Shown: positions 26,373-35,890 of the stretch, one piece after another | Layout of the letters: every line of letters starts with the position of its first letter | Position numbering within the stretch: position 1 is the first letter of the stretch | Origin: CAWEBF01 sp963807235 | GTDB lineage: Bacteria > Acidobacteriota > Vicinamibacteria > Vicinamibacterales > UBA2999 | Assembly (NCBI GenBank): GCA_963807235.1 | Contig: CAWEBF010000028.1 | Span: 124,001 to 188,000 of the forward strand | DNA: 64,000 nt | Direction of reading: 5' to 3' | Program-made: the position numbers and the translations under genes | The notes under the pieces: generated by a model | Database searches by the model: none | Told to the model about the DNA's origin: nothing | Seen by the model: the letters and a program-made list of their open reading frames with translations, nothing else

Positions 26373-27044
26373 TTACGCGTCGGGCTCTGGGGTTTGGGAC
26401 CCGAGCAGTACTGGCCGTGTCGTCCAATTGAAGCGTATCGCCAGAAGGCGGAGGACGAAGAAGCTGCAGGCCGTCGTCCAGGCCGCCTCAGAGGCGCTGA
26501 TCTCCGTATATCGCTTCAGCACCAAGAACAACCCGCACGACAACACCAGGAGCAGCGTGACGAACTGGCCCGGCCGCAGGATGGCCGGCACTTCACGGAC
26601 GATCACGTCACGCAGCAGGCCGCCCGCAGTGCCGTTGACCACGCCGATGAACATGACGCCGGCCACCGGGATGCCCTGCGCTTCGGCCAGCTGCATCCCG
26701 ATCACCGCGAAGATCGGTATCCCGACCGCATCAATGAGATCGACCAGCTTCTGTACGGTGTCGACCCTGAGGATGCGGGAAACCAGCCCCGTGAACAGAC
26801 TGAACAGCGCGGCCGTCACGGCGATCAAAGGCAGGTAGACGGGATCGGTCAACAGCGCCGGCGTGCGTTGCAGAAAGAGTGCGTCACGCACGAGTCCGCC
26901 ACCCAGTGACGACACCAGCGCAATGACAAACACGCCGATGACGTCGAAATGCTTGCGGATGCCGACAAGCGCTCCACTCGACGCCCACGTAAACGTGGCG
27001 ATGTAGCCGAGCGCTGGCGGAATCTGGAAAGAGGCGTCCTGCAT
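26373..27044 (-). CDS. TRIC-type cation channel family protein (UPF0126)
   Basis: 223 residues, about seven TM helices arranged as two inverted repeats, each with the glycine-rich GGGxxRD signature: SSLGGGLVRDALF and NGTAGGLLRDVIVREVP. Bacterial homologues form trimeric potassium-permeable channels. The start ATG at 27044 (MQDASFQIPPALGYIATF) fits the family; the frame is open to 27149 but the added residues are polar and unconserved. It stands alone, on the same strand as the ABC pair but 54 bp upstream of it. Confidence 0.9.
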   Translation of the reverse strand: MQDASFQIPPALGYIATFTWASSGALVGIRKHFDVIGVFVIALVSSLGGGLVRDALFLQRTPALLTDPVYLPLIAVTAALFSLFTGLVSRILRVDTVQKLVDLIDAVGIPIFAVIGMQLAEAQGIPVAGVMFIGVVNGTAGGLLRDVIVREVPAILRPGQFVTLLLVLSCGLFLVLKRYTEISASEAAWTTACSFFVLRLLAIRFNWTTRPVLLGSQTPEPDA

Positions 27045-27280
27045 GTTTCGCTCTCGTTCGGCGGACTGTCGGGCTTGGCCGTATCCCGCCTCACCGCTCA
27101 TCACGAGCAAGAACGTCGCCGCCGGCCCGCGCCGCCAGCCGATACGCACTATATGTGTCTACAGCCCTCGGGGAAGGTGGGCGCGGACGTCGCCGTCATG
27201 CTGATTCCCCCATCTCGATGGAGACGCTCCCAAATACCGGAGGCAGTCCTCCACTGAGGGCCGCGGTTCCGAGCTCTTCC
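27045..27280. other. Intergenic stretch, no clear feature
   Basis: 236 bp between the TRIC gene start and the 3' end of the next leftward gene. An open frame continues upstream of TRIC to 27149 without coding character. No convincing terminator or promoter was recognised. Confidence 0.4.
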
Positions 27281-27967
27281 CTACCTGCTCTTCGGAATGA
27301 ACCGCTCGTAATTCGCCTCTTCAGGAATACAGTCCCATGGAAGGATTGTGCCCTTGGGGAGTCGCAGGTACGAGAAGGAAGCGACGTACGGCTTCGTGTA
27401 GAACACCGGATCGACGTGCGTGACGGTGATCTCCATCGTGTTGCCGTTCGCAACGAATCGTTCCACGGTCCGCATCTGGTCCGACTGCGGCAGGCCGGGC
27501 ATTCCGAGCGTGTCGTGCACCCCCGCGGCGGCGTCCACGGTCTCGATGACCAGCGTCTCTCCCTCGTAGCGGGCCACCGACCGGCCGAGATGTGGATGCT
27601 TCGCGACGGCGTGAGGAGCGTCTTTCGCGGCCACGCCCGGCTTGATGGGGACGCGCCGGTGCACGTCCATGAACTCGTAGTTGATCTCGGCGTGGTCGGC
27701 GTGCTGGCGGATCTCGATTGGCGGCGACGGCGTGTGCATGACGCGTGTAATGCTCGCGGGGACGCACTTCATCCCGGGATCGTTCGTCAGGTAGTCGTAC
27801 TTCGCGCGTGCCGCTTCCCCGGCCGGGGTCAACTGGAGATTCTCGAACGTCGCCGAGTCCGCCAGGATCCATACGCCGTCAAGGTCGGCGCGCTTCCCCT
27901 GTGCCGCCAACGGCGCAGCCGACGCGAACAGCTGCAGCCCGATCGCCGACGCGCAGATCCACTTCAT
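27281..27967 (-). CDS. Secreted hypothetical protein (paralogue family A)
   Basis: 228 residues with a signal peptide (MKWICASAIGLQLFASAAPLAAQ). It shares with other proteins in this window the core YEGETLVIET, a following SDQMRTVERF, DP-x-Y and a closing Cys-containing WDCIPEEANYERF. Two further Cys are present. No enzyme motif was recognised. It overlaps the DUF6152 gene by 4 bp and follows it in an apparent three-gene operon (28419 gene, DUF6152, this one). Function unknown; a periplasmic beta-rich binding protein is only a guess. Confidence 0.8.
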   Translation of the reverse strand: MKWICASAIGLQLFASAAPLAAQGKRADLDGVWILADSATFENLQLTPAGEAARAKYDYLTNDPGMKCVPASITRVMHTPSPPIEIRQHADHAEINYEFMDVHRRVPIKPGVAAKDAPHAVAKHPHLGRSVARYEGETLVIETVDAAAGVHDTLGMPGLPQSDQMRTVERFVANGNTMEITVTHVDPVFYTKPYVASFSYLRLPKGTILPWDCIPEEANYERFIPKSR

Positions 27968-28413
27968 CGCTGGTCTCCGCAGTCGATTTCGGTGGAGCCC
28001 CGAGCGACGCTCCGGCGAAAAGCGCCGAAGCCACAGTCGCGCAGGATCTTTCCGCCGGGAAGCACCGCCTGGCGGAAGTAGCCGACGTTCGGAAGCCGCC
28101 GGCTGGGACTGACGGTAATCGTCACCTCGTCGCCGACTTTCAACTGGTCATACGGCACGCTGCGGCGGATCAGCGAGTTCACGTCGGACCACTCGATGAA
28201 CCACTCGACGGCGCTGCCGCCACCGGCCGGCGGCACGTCGAGCGTGATCTGCGAGTGCGGGTTGCGCATGTCGAGCTCTTTGATCCGGCCGGTCACCGAC
28301 ACGGACTTGCTCTGATCGAAGTTGACCGCAACGGAGTGGTGCGCGTCCGCTACCGCGGTCGCCAGGCAGATGCACCCGGTTACCAGCGCCGCAGCTGCAA
28401 GGTTCCTGTGCAT
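27964..28413 (-). CDS. DUF6152 secreted protein
   Basis: 149 residues. A signal peptide is followed by AHHSVAVNFDQSKSVSVTG and the strand IKELDMRNPHSQITLDV, the hallmark of DUF6152. The family is small, all-beta and of unknown role, and is commonly found beside the secreted paralogue family that flanks it here on both sides. The HHS right after the signal peptide could bind metal; this is inference. Confidence 0.87.
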   Translation of the reverse strand: MHRNLAAAALVTGCICLATAVADAHHSVAVNFDQSKSVSVTGRIKELDMRNPHSQITLDVPPAGGGSAVEWFIEWSDVNSLIRRSVPYDQLKVGDEVTITVSPSRRLPNVGYFRQAVLPGGKILRDCGFGAFRRSVARGSTEIDCGDQR

Positions 28414-28418
28414 TTGTC

Positions 28419-29498
28419 CTATTTCCCGGAGGCTTCTTTCTCAGCCGCGCGCGAAATGCTCAGGATGTTGCGCATCGCGTAGTTGCCCTCGTGGCACGCG
28501 TATTCGAACATCCCGTACACCGGCTCGCGTTTCCACGGAAACGACAACGTCCAGGGCTGCGTCCACGTGCCAGGATCGTCGATCGTGGCCGTGTACTGCA
28601 GTGTGTCCTTGTCGATCAGAGTGAACCGCTCGGTGATCGTGATCCGGTCGCTCGAGCGGCCGCCGCCGTTGCCGCCAACACCGGTCCGCCCATTGAGATT
28701 CCTGGTCACGACCACCAGCGTGTTGCCTTCCCAGTGCCCTCGCGAGTCACCCATGTAGCTCTTGATGGTGCCTGGCAGCGGCGGCCGGCCGTCGAGCGGG
28801 ACGACGCGCGTTTCGTGGATCATCTCGTTGCGAATGACCACCACGCCGGGACCCTGCACGATCTCGTTGCCGTTGTTGTAGATGGTCGGCAGCAGCGATC
28901 CCATCACGCCGCGCGTGATGCAGCGGTCGTAGAGGCTGCGGTCGAGATGGCTGTCGGCCTCGCGCCCCTGGAGGCGCTCACGCCGCGCGCGCGCCTCCGC
29001 CTGCTGATCCGCCTGACGCTTCTGACCCTCCGCCGACAACTGTGGCTGACGGCCGTCGGGCGGATCGACGATGAGCGACGCCTGCCGCGACGGCTTGCCG
29101 GTCTCCTGCCAGTGCGGCTGCGGCGAGGTCGGGCACCGGATCGCACAATTCGGATTCACTTCCACGGTGAACACGTCGATCTCGGCGACGAGCGACTCTT
29201 CCTCCTCCTTGATCGCCTTGGCGCGCTGCGTGAACTCTTCGTCCGTGAGCACGTTCCGCGTCCCGAACCGTGCGGGGCGCTGGAGAGGCACCCCCTGCAT
29301 CTCGACGCCTGGCCAGAACCCCTGAAGATCGGGGTCGCCCCACGGCGTCTTCGGCTGGACGAAGCCTGACGCGGGCTGGGGAATGGGAAGCGTCACGGAA
29401 TTAGTGGTCCGCGTCGCGTCGGCGGCCGGCTGCTGGCCGGCGATCGCGACAGATGCTGAGCTGATCGCGACGAGGAGTGCGACGAGCGGTGTTTTCAT
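28419..29498 (-). CDS. Secreted hypothetical protein (paralogue family A, long form)
   Basis: 359 residues with a signal peptide (about 1-21). The N-terminal half contains PWGDPDLQGFWPGVEMQGVP and a basic, Gln/Arg-rich helix (about 150-180). The C-terminal half carries the shared core HWEGNTLVVVTRNL, ITITERF and YACHEGNYAMRNIL. It is the first gene of the leftward set with DUF6152 and the 27281 gene. No catalytic signature is seen. Function unknown. Confidence 0.82.
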   Translation of the reverse strand: MKTPLVALLVAISSASVAIAGQQPAADATRTTNSVTLPIPQPASGFVQPKTPWGDPDLQGFWPGVEMQGVPLQRPARFGTRNVLTDEEFTQRAKAIKEEEESLVAEIDVFTVEVNPNCAIRCPTSPQPHWQETGKPSRQASLIVDPPDGRQPQLSAEGQKRQADQQAEARARRERLQGREADSHLDRSLYDRCITRGVMGSLLPTIYNNGNEIVQGPGVVVIRNEMIHETRVVPLDGRPPLPGTIKSYMGDSRGHWEGNTLVVVTRNLNGRTGVGGNGGGRSSDRITITERFTLIDKDTLQYTATIDDPGTWTQPWTLSFPWKREPVYGMFEYACHEGNYAMRNILSISRAAEKEASGK

Positions 29499-29530
29499 GG
29501 CCTGCTCCGGGAACGAGTTATCTTACGCTC

Positions 29531-30133
29531 ATGGCCCCGAAACCGCGCGTCGCAGAGGTTTCGGCGGTGTCCACGACATCCGCCAAGAACTACATCACGC
29601 CGACCGGCTTGCAGCGACTCAGAGATGAGCTTCGCTTCCTGCTCACCAGGGAACGCCCCGCGGTGACCCAGGTGGTCGCCTGGGCGGCCAGCAACGGCGA
29701 CCGCAGTGAAAACGCCGATTACAAGTACGGCAAACAGCGACTGCGACAGATCGACGGCCGGATTCGCTTTCTCACGAAACGCATCGACGCGGCGGAAGTG
29801 ATGGACCCGGCGGTGCCGAGAGCTGGACGGGCGGCGACGCACGTTTTCTTCGGAGCGACGGTGCGATACGCCGACGACGCTGGAACCGAGCGGGTGGTCA
29901 GCGTGGTCGGCCAGGACGAGGTCGATCTCGATCGCAATTACATCAGCTGGGTGTCGCCATTGGCGCGCGCGCTGATGAAGTCGGGCGCGGGCGATGTCGT
30001 CGTCCTTCACGCGCCGGGCGGTACGCAACGACTGCACATCCTCGAGGTGCGGTACGAGCGCATCCCCGTCGAGCCCTTCAGCGAGCCACCCGGGGCTGAG
30101 GCGGCGCGGAAGCCCATTCCGGTGCAAACTTGA
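29531..30133 (+). CDS. greB: GreB-like transcription elongation factor
   Basis: 200 residues. The N-terminal coiled coil has ITPTGLQRLRDELRFLL and, near the tip, NGDRSENADYKYGKQRLRQ with the acidic pair that reaches the polymerase active site. The C-terminal FKBP-like domain contains GATVRYADDAGTERVVSVVG and VSPLARALM. Gre factors stimulate RNA cleavage in backtracked RNA polymerase. A 35-residue C-terminal extension is unusual. The start ATG at 29531 was chosen because it directly follows the divergent gene's leader. The stop overlaps the DUF2079 start. Confidence 0.9.
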   Translation: MAPKPRVAEVSAVSTTSAKNYITPTGLQRLRDELRFLLTRERPAVTQVVAWAASNGDRSENADYKYGKQRLRQIDGRIRFLTKRIDAAEVMDPAVPRAGRAATHVFFGATVRYADDAGTERVVSVVGQDEVDLDRNYISWVSPLARALMKSGAGDVVVLHAPGGTQRLHILEVRYERIPVEPFSEPPGAEAARKPIPVQT

Positions 30134-31541
30134 CCGTTTTTCAGCGGTCGTGGCCGGTAAACGATCGCCGGGCGCTCGCCGTTATCGTCGCCGCGTTTTT
30201 CACAGGCTATGCCCTGTACGGTCTCGTGCGTCATTGGCACTTTGGCAGCAGCGCCTTTGACCTTGGCATCTTCGACCAGGCTGTCTGGCATCTGAGCCGC
30301 TTCGAAGCACCGGCGAGCACCATCAACGGCTTCAAGAACCTCTTCGGGGACCACTTCTCTCCGATCATCGCTCTCTGGGCTCCGCTCTACTGGATCGCAC
30401 CAGCCGCCGAAACGCTTGTCCTCTCACAGGCGCTGCTCTTCGCCGCGTCAATCGTGCCCGTCTTTCTCTTTCTCCGGGATCGCCTGTCTCGAAGACTCGC
30501 GCTGGCTTTGAGCATCGCGTACGGACTGTTCTGGGGCTTGCAGCGAGCGATGGCATTCGACGTTCACGAGTTTGCGTTTGCTCCTCTCGTGATTGCCACG
30601 GCCATCCTTGCGGTCGATCGACAACAGTGGCGGCTGTTCTGGGTGTGTATGGGGGGACTGCTGCTCATCAAGGAAGACCTTATTCCGCTGATTGGCGGAT
30701 TCGGCCTCCTGCTCCTCATCAGGGGGCAGCCGCGCCACGGGTATCTCGCCATCGGGGGAAGCATTCTGGCGTTTGCGGCGGTCATCGGCTGGGTCATACC
30801 GTCGTTCAATCCTGCCGGCGCTTTTCCATACGCGGGGGCGTTTCAGGCGGTCCTCGAGCAACCATCGTCGATTCCACTGTCGCTCGTGACCCCAATCGAA
30901 AAGGTTCGCACGATACTGTTGTGGTTGGGGCCGTTCGTGTTCACCTCAATCCTGTCGCCGTTCGCTCTTCTCATTCCACCCATCGCGGTGGAGCGGCTGC
31001 TGTCCTCGAGTCCGAATCACTGGGGAGGCGCATTTCACTATTCCGCGCCGCTGGCGCCGATCATCGCCATGAGCGCCGGAGACGGTCTCGCCCGGCTTCA
31101 GCGTGCGCTGACCGTGTGCGCGGGGAGCCCCCGCGTCCCGCATGGTGGCCACGGCTATCGCGTACGGAAGCATCGTGCTGTGCGCCGTCCTGCCCGGACG
31201 TCAGCCTTTGTGGCGCGTACTCGCGTGGGATCACTATGTCGCGCCTTCGACGCATGCGACCGGCCGCGCCGCGCTTGGCATGGTGCCGGATGGAGCGTCC
31301 GTCGTCGCGCAGGCGGCAATCGTTCCGCACCTCAGTCAACGTCCGCGAATCTTCGTGCTCGATGGCGAACCCGCCCGACGCCGACTACGTCATCATGGCG
31401 AACCATCTGAGTCCATGGCCCCTTGTTGATATCGCGGAGCTGACGACTGTCGCACACAACCGGTTCGGATCGGGCTATTCGGCAGTGTTCGAACGTGACG
31501 GCTGGACCGTACTGAAGCGGCGAAGCAACGTGCCGCAATGA
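30130..31541 (+). CDS. DUF2079 polytopic membrane protein, two apparent frameshifts
   Basis: A GTxPMT-like membrane protein, about 470 residues when joined. The first frame gives many TM helices and the family motif SSAFDLGIFDQAVWHLS plus GDHFSPIIALWAPLYW. It breaks near 31122-31132 (GGGGAGCCCCC) into a frame with MVATAIAYGSIVLCAVLPG and the periplasmic GASVVAQAAIVPHLSQRPRI. That frame breaks at 31370-31372 (CCC) into DADYVIMANHLSPWPLVDIAE, which runs to the stop. Removing one base at each place gives a continuous DUF2079 protein. The start overlaps greB by 4 bp. Relatives are thought to be lipid-linked-sugar glycosyltransferases; that is not shown here. Confidence 0.8.
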
Positions 31542-31614
31542 AGCCTGGGACGGCCTCGGGCATGGGTAGTTGTCAGGAAGAGTTTGTGGAGGCAGAATCC
31601 CCCACGGAGGTTGC

Positions 31615-32457
31615 ATGAAAGCCACGTCGCCGCCGGCCGTCGCCGGCAAGCTACAACTCTGTGCTCTGCTCCTGCTGGTATCAGCCGTTGCCGCCCAGGC
31701 CCAATGGGCGAAGCAGCCCGATCCGCGAATCCCGCGCACGCGAGATGGCAAGGCGAATCTCACTGCGCCCGCGCCAAGAGCGAGCGACGGGAAGCCGGAC
31801 TTGTCCGGCGTGTGGCTCACCGACGGTGGACCCGTTCCACCGGGTGTTCCCACGGTTGAAGGGGACGAACTTCGGATCTCTCGCCAGTTCATCGATGTCA
31901 CGGCCGGCATGAAACCGGAACAGGTGCAGATGGAGCCTTGGGCCGCCGAACTGTTCAAAAAACACATCGACACCAACGGGACTCTGGACCCCGTTGCGCG
32001 CTGTCAGCCTGCTGGCGAGCCAGGCCAGCCAGAAATTCCCCTCCCGTACAAGATCGTGCAGACGCCCGGTTTGATCATCGTGCTGTACGAGGACAGCAGC
32101 ATCCACCGCCAGATCTTCCTCGATGGACGCAAGATGGTCCCGGAAGCCGAGCCCCGGTTTGGCGGCTACTCTACCGGCCGGTGGGAAGGCGATACCCTGG
32201 TGGTGGAGACGGCCGGATTCAACGACCGGACCTGGCTGGATCGCCTCGGACATCCGCACAGCGACGCCATGCGCTTGACGGAGCGATTTCGCCGCCGTGA
32301 TGCCGGGCACCTGGAAGTCGACGTCACAATCACAGACCCGAAGGCGTATCGAACGCCCATCACGTACAAGCGGCACGCCACGGTGATACCAGACGAGGAC
32401 CTGCTCGAGTACGTCTGCACGGAAAACGAGAAGAGCGTGCAGCGCTTCCGACCCTAG
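31615..32457 (+). CDS. Secreted hypothetical protein (paralogue family A)
   Basis: 280 residues from the ATG at 31615, with ACGGAGG 6 nt before it. The signal peptide ends near QAQ. The body holds GKPDLSGVWLTDGGPVPPG and the family core GRWEGDTLVVETAGFNDR, AMRLTERFRRRDAGH and LEYVCTENEKSVQRF. This is the clearest member of the family repeated at 27281, 28419, 51111 and 52889. It stands alone. Function unknown. Confidence 0.85.
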   Translation: MKATSPPAVAGKLQLCALLLLVSAVAAQAQWAKQPDPRIPRTRDGKANLTAPAPRASDGKPDLSGVWLTDGGPVPPGVPTVEGDELRISRQFIDVTAGMKPEQVQMEPWAAELFKKHIDTNGTLDPVARCQPAGEPGQPEIPLPYKIVQTPGLIIVLYEDSSIHRQIFLDGRKMVPEAEPRFGGYSTGRWEGDTLVVETAGFNDRTWLDRLGHPHSDAMRLTERFRRRDAGHLEVDVTITDPKAYRTPITYKRHATVIPDEDLLEYVCTENEKSVQRFRP

Positions 32458-32496
32458 CCGCCGTTGACCGCCGCTGACTCTGCAACAGGATCCCGT

Positions 32497-32887
32497 ATGG
32501 CCTCATCGTACAAACCAGCCGGATTTCCCAGCGTGTCCGCCTACATCATGGCGAAGGATGCGCGCGCGGTCGATCGAGTTCGCCACGGCGGTGTTCGGCG
32601 CCACGCCCGAACGCCGCTTCGACGGCCCGGACGGCCGCATCATGCACGCCGAGGTGCGGATCGAAGACTCGGTGGTGATGCTGGCGGACGCCAACGCCGA
32701 GTGGCCGTCGTTTCCGTCGTGGCTGCACGTCTACGTGCCGGACGTGGATGCCACGTACCAGCGGGCGCTGGCAGCCGGCGGTACCTCGATTCAGGCGCCG
32801 CAGCAGCGGGAAGGTGATCCCGACCGCCGCGGCGGCGTCGCCGACTCGTGCGGCAACCAGTGGTGGATTTCCACCCAGGTGTCCTAG
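32497..32887 (+). CDS. VOC/glyoxalase-superfamily protein, one apparent frameshift
   Basis: About 129 residues when joined. Start: MASSYKPAGFPSVSAYIMAKDARA; after a GG at 32568-32569 the frame changes to SIEFATAVFGATPERRFDG and continues to WWISTQVS. Removing one G gives the normal VOC opening (KDARASIEFATAVFG). The C-terminal half has SWLHVYVPDVDATYQRALAAGG and CGNQWWI. This subgroup is the PhnB-like/bleomycin-resistance-like type. Substrate unknown. It lies 39 bp after the preceding gene. Confidence 0.8.
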
Positions 32888-32903
32888 CGGGATCCCTCGC
32901 CCC

Positions 32904-33419
32904 TCACTTGTTTTCAGCCGGCGCGGGCGCGGGTGCGGGCGGCGGCGGGCGGTCCGAGTTGTAGGTGTCGCGAACGTAGAGCCATTTGCCGTTCACCTTG
33001 CGCGACACCGACAGGTAGCTGCCGCTGTCCACGACGGTGCCCGCGGCGTCCACGGCGGTGAACGACCCGGACTCCCAACCCGTGTCACCGGCCACGCCGG
33101 CGGTGGTCGCGCCCGGCACGAGCTTGATGCCGGCGGCTTTCGCTCCAGCGGTGTCGGCGGCCAGGAACACCCGGATCGCGGCGTGTCCGGTGGCCACGGG
33201 CGCATGAGGAGGCATCAGCACGCCATCCTCGGCGTAGAGCGCCACGATCTTCTCGACGTCACCGGCGTTGTACGACTCGAGCCACGTCGCGGTGGCCGCC
33301 TTGAGCGCGGCTTCTTCGGCTGCGGTATCGACCGGAGGCGGAGCCGCCGGGGCCGGAGCGCACGCGCTCAGTGCGGTCAGAGTTCCAACGATCAGGGCCC
33401 AGTGTCTCAATGCTCGCAT
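32904..33419 (-). CDS. Putative lipoprotein with NTF2-like (DUF4440/SnoaL-type) domain
   Basis: 171 residues. The signal ends in a lipobox LSAC (Cys at about 20), followed by a Pro/Ala linker and an NTF2-like domain: LKAATATWLESYNAGDVEKIVALYAEDGVLMPP split by the cone-shaped fold's first helix, then GHAAIRVFL, WESGSFTAVDAAG and GKWLYVRDTYNSD. Family members include ketosteroid-isomerase-like and calmodulin-kinase association domains. No catalytic residues can be assigned. The tail is Pro/Ala-rich. It is divergent from the ABC transporter at 33484. Confidence 0.85.
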   Translation of the reverse strand: MRALRHWALIVGTLTALSACAPAPAAPPPVDTAAEEAALKAATATWLESYNAGDVEKIVALYAEDGVLMPPHAPVATGHAAIRVFLAADTAGAKAAGIKLVPGATTAGVAGDTGWESGSFTAVDAAGTVVDSGSYLSVSRKVNGKWLYVRDTYNSDRPPPPAPAPAPAENK

Positions 33420-33483
33420 GCGTCGCTCCTTGGGCCCTATTGCAGGGCCAGCCGTAGTATAGGGCCGGCAGTATCATCGACGG

Positions 33484-35283
33484 ATGAAGCTGCTCGCACG
33501 ATACCTGGCCGACTATTGGCGTCTGGTCGCTCTGGCGCTCGTCCTGGCGGCCATCAACCAGATATTCTCGCTGCTCGATCCGCTGATCTTCCGCTACGTC
33601 ATCGACGAGTACGCGACACGCTTCTCCGAATACAGCACCGAGGAGTTCTTTCGCGGTGTCGGCCTGCTGCTCGCGGCGGCGGTCGGCGTGGCCTTCGTCT
33701 CTCGCGTGGCCAAGAACTTCCAGGACTACTTCATCAACGTCATCACGCAACGGCTGGGGGCGCGGATCTACTCAGACGGGATCCAGCACTCGCTGGACCT
33801 CCCCTACTCCGTGTTCGAGGACCAGCGCAGCGGTGAGACGCTCGGCAAGCTCCAGAAGGTCCGCACCGACGTCGAGAAGCTGATCTCCGCGTCCATCAAC
33901 GTCCTGTTCACCTCGCTCGTCGGGATCATCTTCGTGATGATCTACGCCTGGAGCGTCCACTGGCTGATCGCGCCGATCTACTTCCTGACGATCCCCGCGC
34001 TCGGCCTTCTGAGCTCGGTGCTCAGCAAGCGGATCAAGACCATTCAGAAGACGATCGTGGCCGAGACGACCGCGCTGGCAGGAGCCACCACCGAGTCGCT
34101 CCGCAACATCGAGCTGGTGAAGAGCCTGGGGCTGGCATCCCAGGAGATCGCGCGCCTCAACGGCACGACCGACAAGATCTTGCAGCTGGAGCTCAAGAAG
34201 GTCCGCTACATCCGAAGTCTCAGCTTCATCCAGGGGACCGTGGTGAACGCCTTGCGCACGAGCATCATGTTCCTGATGCTCTACCTGATCTTCGTGCAGG
34301 CCATCACGGTCGGGCAGTTCTTCTCGCTCTTCATCTACTCGTTCTTCATCTTCGGCCCGCTGCAGGAGCTGGGGAACATCATCAACATCTACCGCGAGGC
34401 GGAAGTCTCTCTCAAGAACTTCCAGGACATCCTCGACATGAAGAAGGAGGAGCGGCCGCTCCATCCGGTGCCGCTTCCGGCCCTGCGCGACCTGGAATTC
34501 CGGCACGTCGGCTTTCAGCACCAGACGGCCTCGTCGCCGGCCTTGACCGACGTGTCCTTCAGCGTCCGGCGCGGCGACACCGTCGCCTTCGTGGGGCCAT
34601 CCGGGGCCGGCAAGACGACGTTGGTGAAACTGCTGGTCGGACTCTATCGCCCGCAGGCCGGGGAGATTCTGTACAACGGCCACTCCGTCGCGGACGTGGA
34701 CCTGAACCAGCTGCGCGAGCGGATTGGCTTCGTCACGCAAGAGACGCAGCTCTTCTCGGGGACCATCCGCGAGAACCTGCTCTTCGTCAACCCGCACGCC
34801 ACCGATGCCGAGTGCCTCGACGTGCTGCGGCGAGCGGCATGCGACGGTCTGCTGGCGCGAGCCGCCAAGGGGCTGGATACCGTGATCGGCGAAGGCGGCG
34901 TGAAGGTATCCGGCGGCGAACGCCAGCGACTGTCGATTGCGCGGGCCCTTCTCCGCCGGCCGCACTTGCTGGTCTTCGACGAAGCCACCTCATCGCTGGA
35001 CTCGCTCACCGAGGAGGAGATCGGTCTGACGATCCGCGAGGTGGGGGCCAGCGAGGACGTGATGACCATCCTCATCGCCCACCGGCTGTCCACGATCATG
35101 CACGCCGACCGGATCTACGTGCTGGAGCGCGGCAGCATCACCGAGTCCGGCACGCACGCGCAGCTGCTCGAGGAGAAGGGGCTGTATTACGCGATGTGGC
35201 GCCAGCAGATCGGGGAGAAGAGACCAGCACCTGGGCTGGGAGCCGGCGGTACGCGACCGCAGCCGGTCACGGTGGGCTCGTAG
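33484..35283 (+). CDS. ABC transporter, permease-ATPase fusion (exporter half-transporter)
   Basis: 599 residues. Six TM helices in the first 310 residues, then an ATPase with Walker A VGPSGAGKTT (about 370-379), Q-loop FVTQETQLF, signature VSGGERQRLSIARAL (about 477), Walker B LLVFDEATSSLDS and H-loop IAHRLST. The Leu-rich membrane domain includes EYSTEEFFRGVGLLLAA. No substrate-specific feature is seen; lipid or peptide export is typical. The last 25 residues are low complexity. The short gap to the divergent lipoprotein gene carries a TTGCAG/TAGTAT-like promoter. Confidence 0.92.
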   Translation: MKLLARYLADYWRLVALALVLAAINQIFSLLDPLIFRYVIDEYATRFSEYSTEEFFRGVGLLLAAAVGVAFVSRVAKNFQDYFINVITQRLGARIYSDGIQHSLDLPYSVFEDQRSGETLGKLQKVRTDVEKLISASINVLFTSLVGIIFVMIYAWSVHWLIAPIYFLTIPALGLLSSVLSKRIKTIQKTIVAETTALAGATTESLRNIELVKSLGLASQEIARLNGTTDKILQLELKKVRYIRSLSFIQGTVVNALRTSIMFLMLYLIFVQAITVGQFFSLFIYSFFIFGPLQELGNIINIYREAEVSLKNFQDILDMKKEERPLHPVPLPALRDLEFRHVGFQHQTASSPALTDVSFSVRRGDTVAFVGPSGAGKTTLVKLLVGLYRPQAGEILYNGHSVADVDLNQLRERIGFVTQETQLFSGTIRENLLFVNPHATDAECLDVLRRAACDGLLARAAKGLDTVIGEGGVKVSGGERQRLSIARALLRRPHLLVFDEATSSLDSLTEEEIGLTIREVGASEDVMTILIAHRLSTIMHADRIYVLERGSITESGTHAQLLEEKGLYYAMWRQQIGEKRPAPGLGAGGTRPQPVTVGS

Positions 35284-35350
35284 GGCACGCTGACACAACC
35301 GTGAGGTATGCTTCGCTTTTCCACTGATTCGGTCCAGAGAGGACACTACG

Positions 35351-35884
35351 ATGGCAGACACTGGTTCGACACAGAGCGCGCTCAAGAACAAGGTCCAAGC
35401 CGCCGAGCGCGACCAGAAATCCGCCGAAGGCAACGCGACCGCGGCGGAAGAGCGCGCGCAGCGCGCCCGGGCCGCCTTCAAGAAGGCCAAGAAAGCCTTC
35501 AAGAAAGCCGACAAGGCGGCGCGAAAGGCGCGGAAAGCCGCGAAGGCAGCCGCCAAGACGCTGGCAAAGGCTTCAGCCCGTGAGAAGAAAGCGGGCACGC
35601 GTGACGCGCGGGGACGGAAGGTCAAAACCGATCCCGCGAAGACCACGGAAGCGCCCGCTGCTGCGAAGAAGACGGCGCCGCCCGCTGCCGCCAAGAAGAC
35701 TGCGAAACCGGCGGCGGCCGTAGCAGTGCTCAAGACTGCCCGCAAGCGCACCGCGAAGCCCGCGTCAGCGCGAAAGGCGCAGCGGCCCCGCGCGGTGAAG
35801 CCGGCGGCCGAGCCGCCCAACGGACACCACGATGAACCGCTCGACCCGGATACGTTCGCGCTGAGCGAAGCGGACTTGAGGTAG
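35351..35884 (+). CDS. Basic Lys/Ala/Pro-rich protein (histone H1-like composition)
   Basis: 177 residues. Residues 1-75 are a charged helix or coiled coil (EERAQRARAAFKKAKKAFKK), and about 95-145 are repeats of (A/P)AAKKTA as in bacterial H1-like proteins and the tails of HU-like proteins. The final 25 residues are acidic (LDPDTFALSEADLR). No globular domain is recognised. DNA or RNA binding is inferred from composition alone. It is 67 bp downstream of the ABC transporter and convergent with the DUF1326 gene. Confidence 0.75.
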   Translation: MADTGSTQSALKNKVQAAERDQKSAEGNATAAEERAQRARAAFKKAKKAFKKADKAARKARKAAKAAAKTLAKASAREKKAGTRDARGRKVKTDPAKTTEAPAAAKKTAPPAAAKKTAKPAAAVAVLKTARKRTAKPASARKAQRPRAVKPAAEPPNGHHDEPLDPDTFALSEADLR

Positions 35885-35890
35885 CAGCGG

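Noticed and set aside
30130..31541. Programmed ribosomal frameshifting in the DUF2079 gene
   Set aside because: No slippery heptamer or downstream structure stands out, and the same kind of indel affects unrelated genes, so sequence error is simpler.
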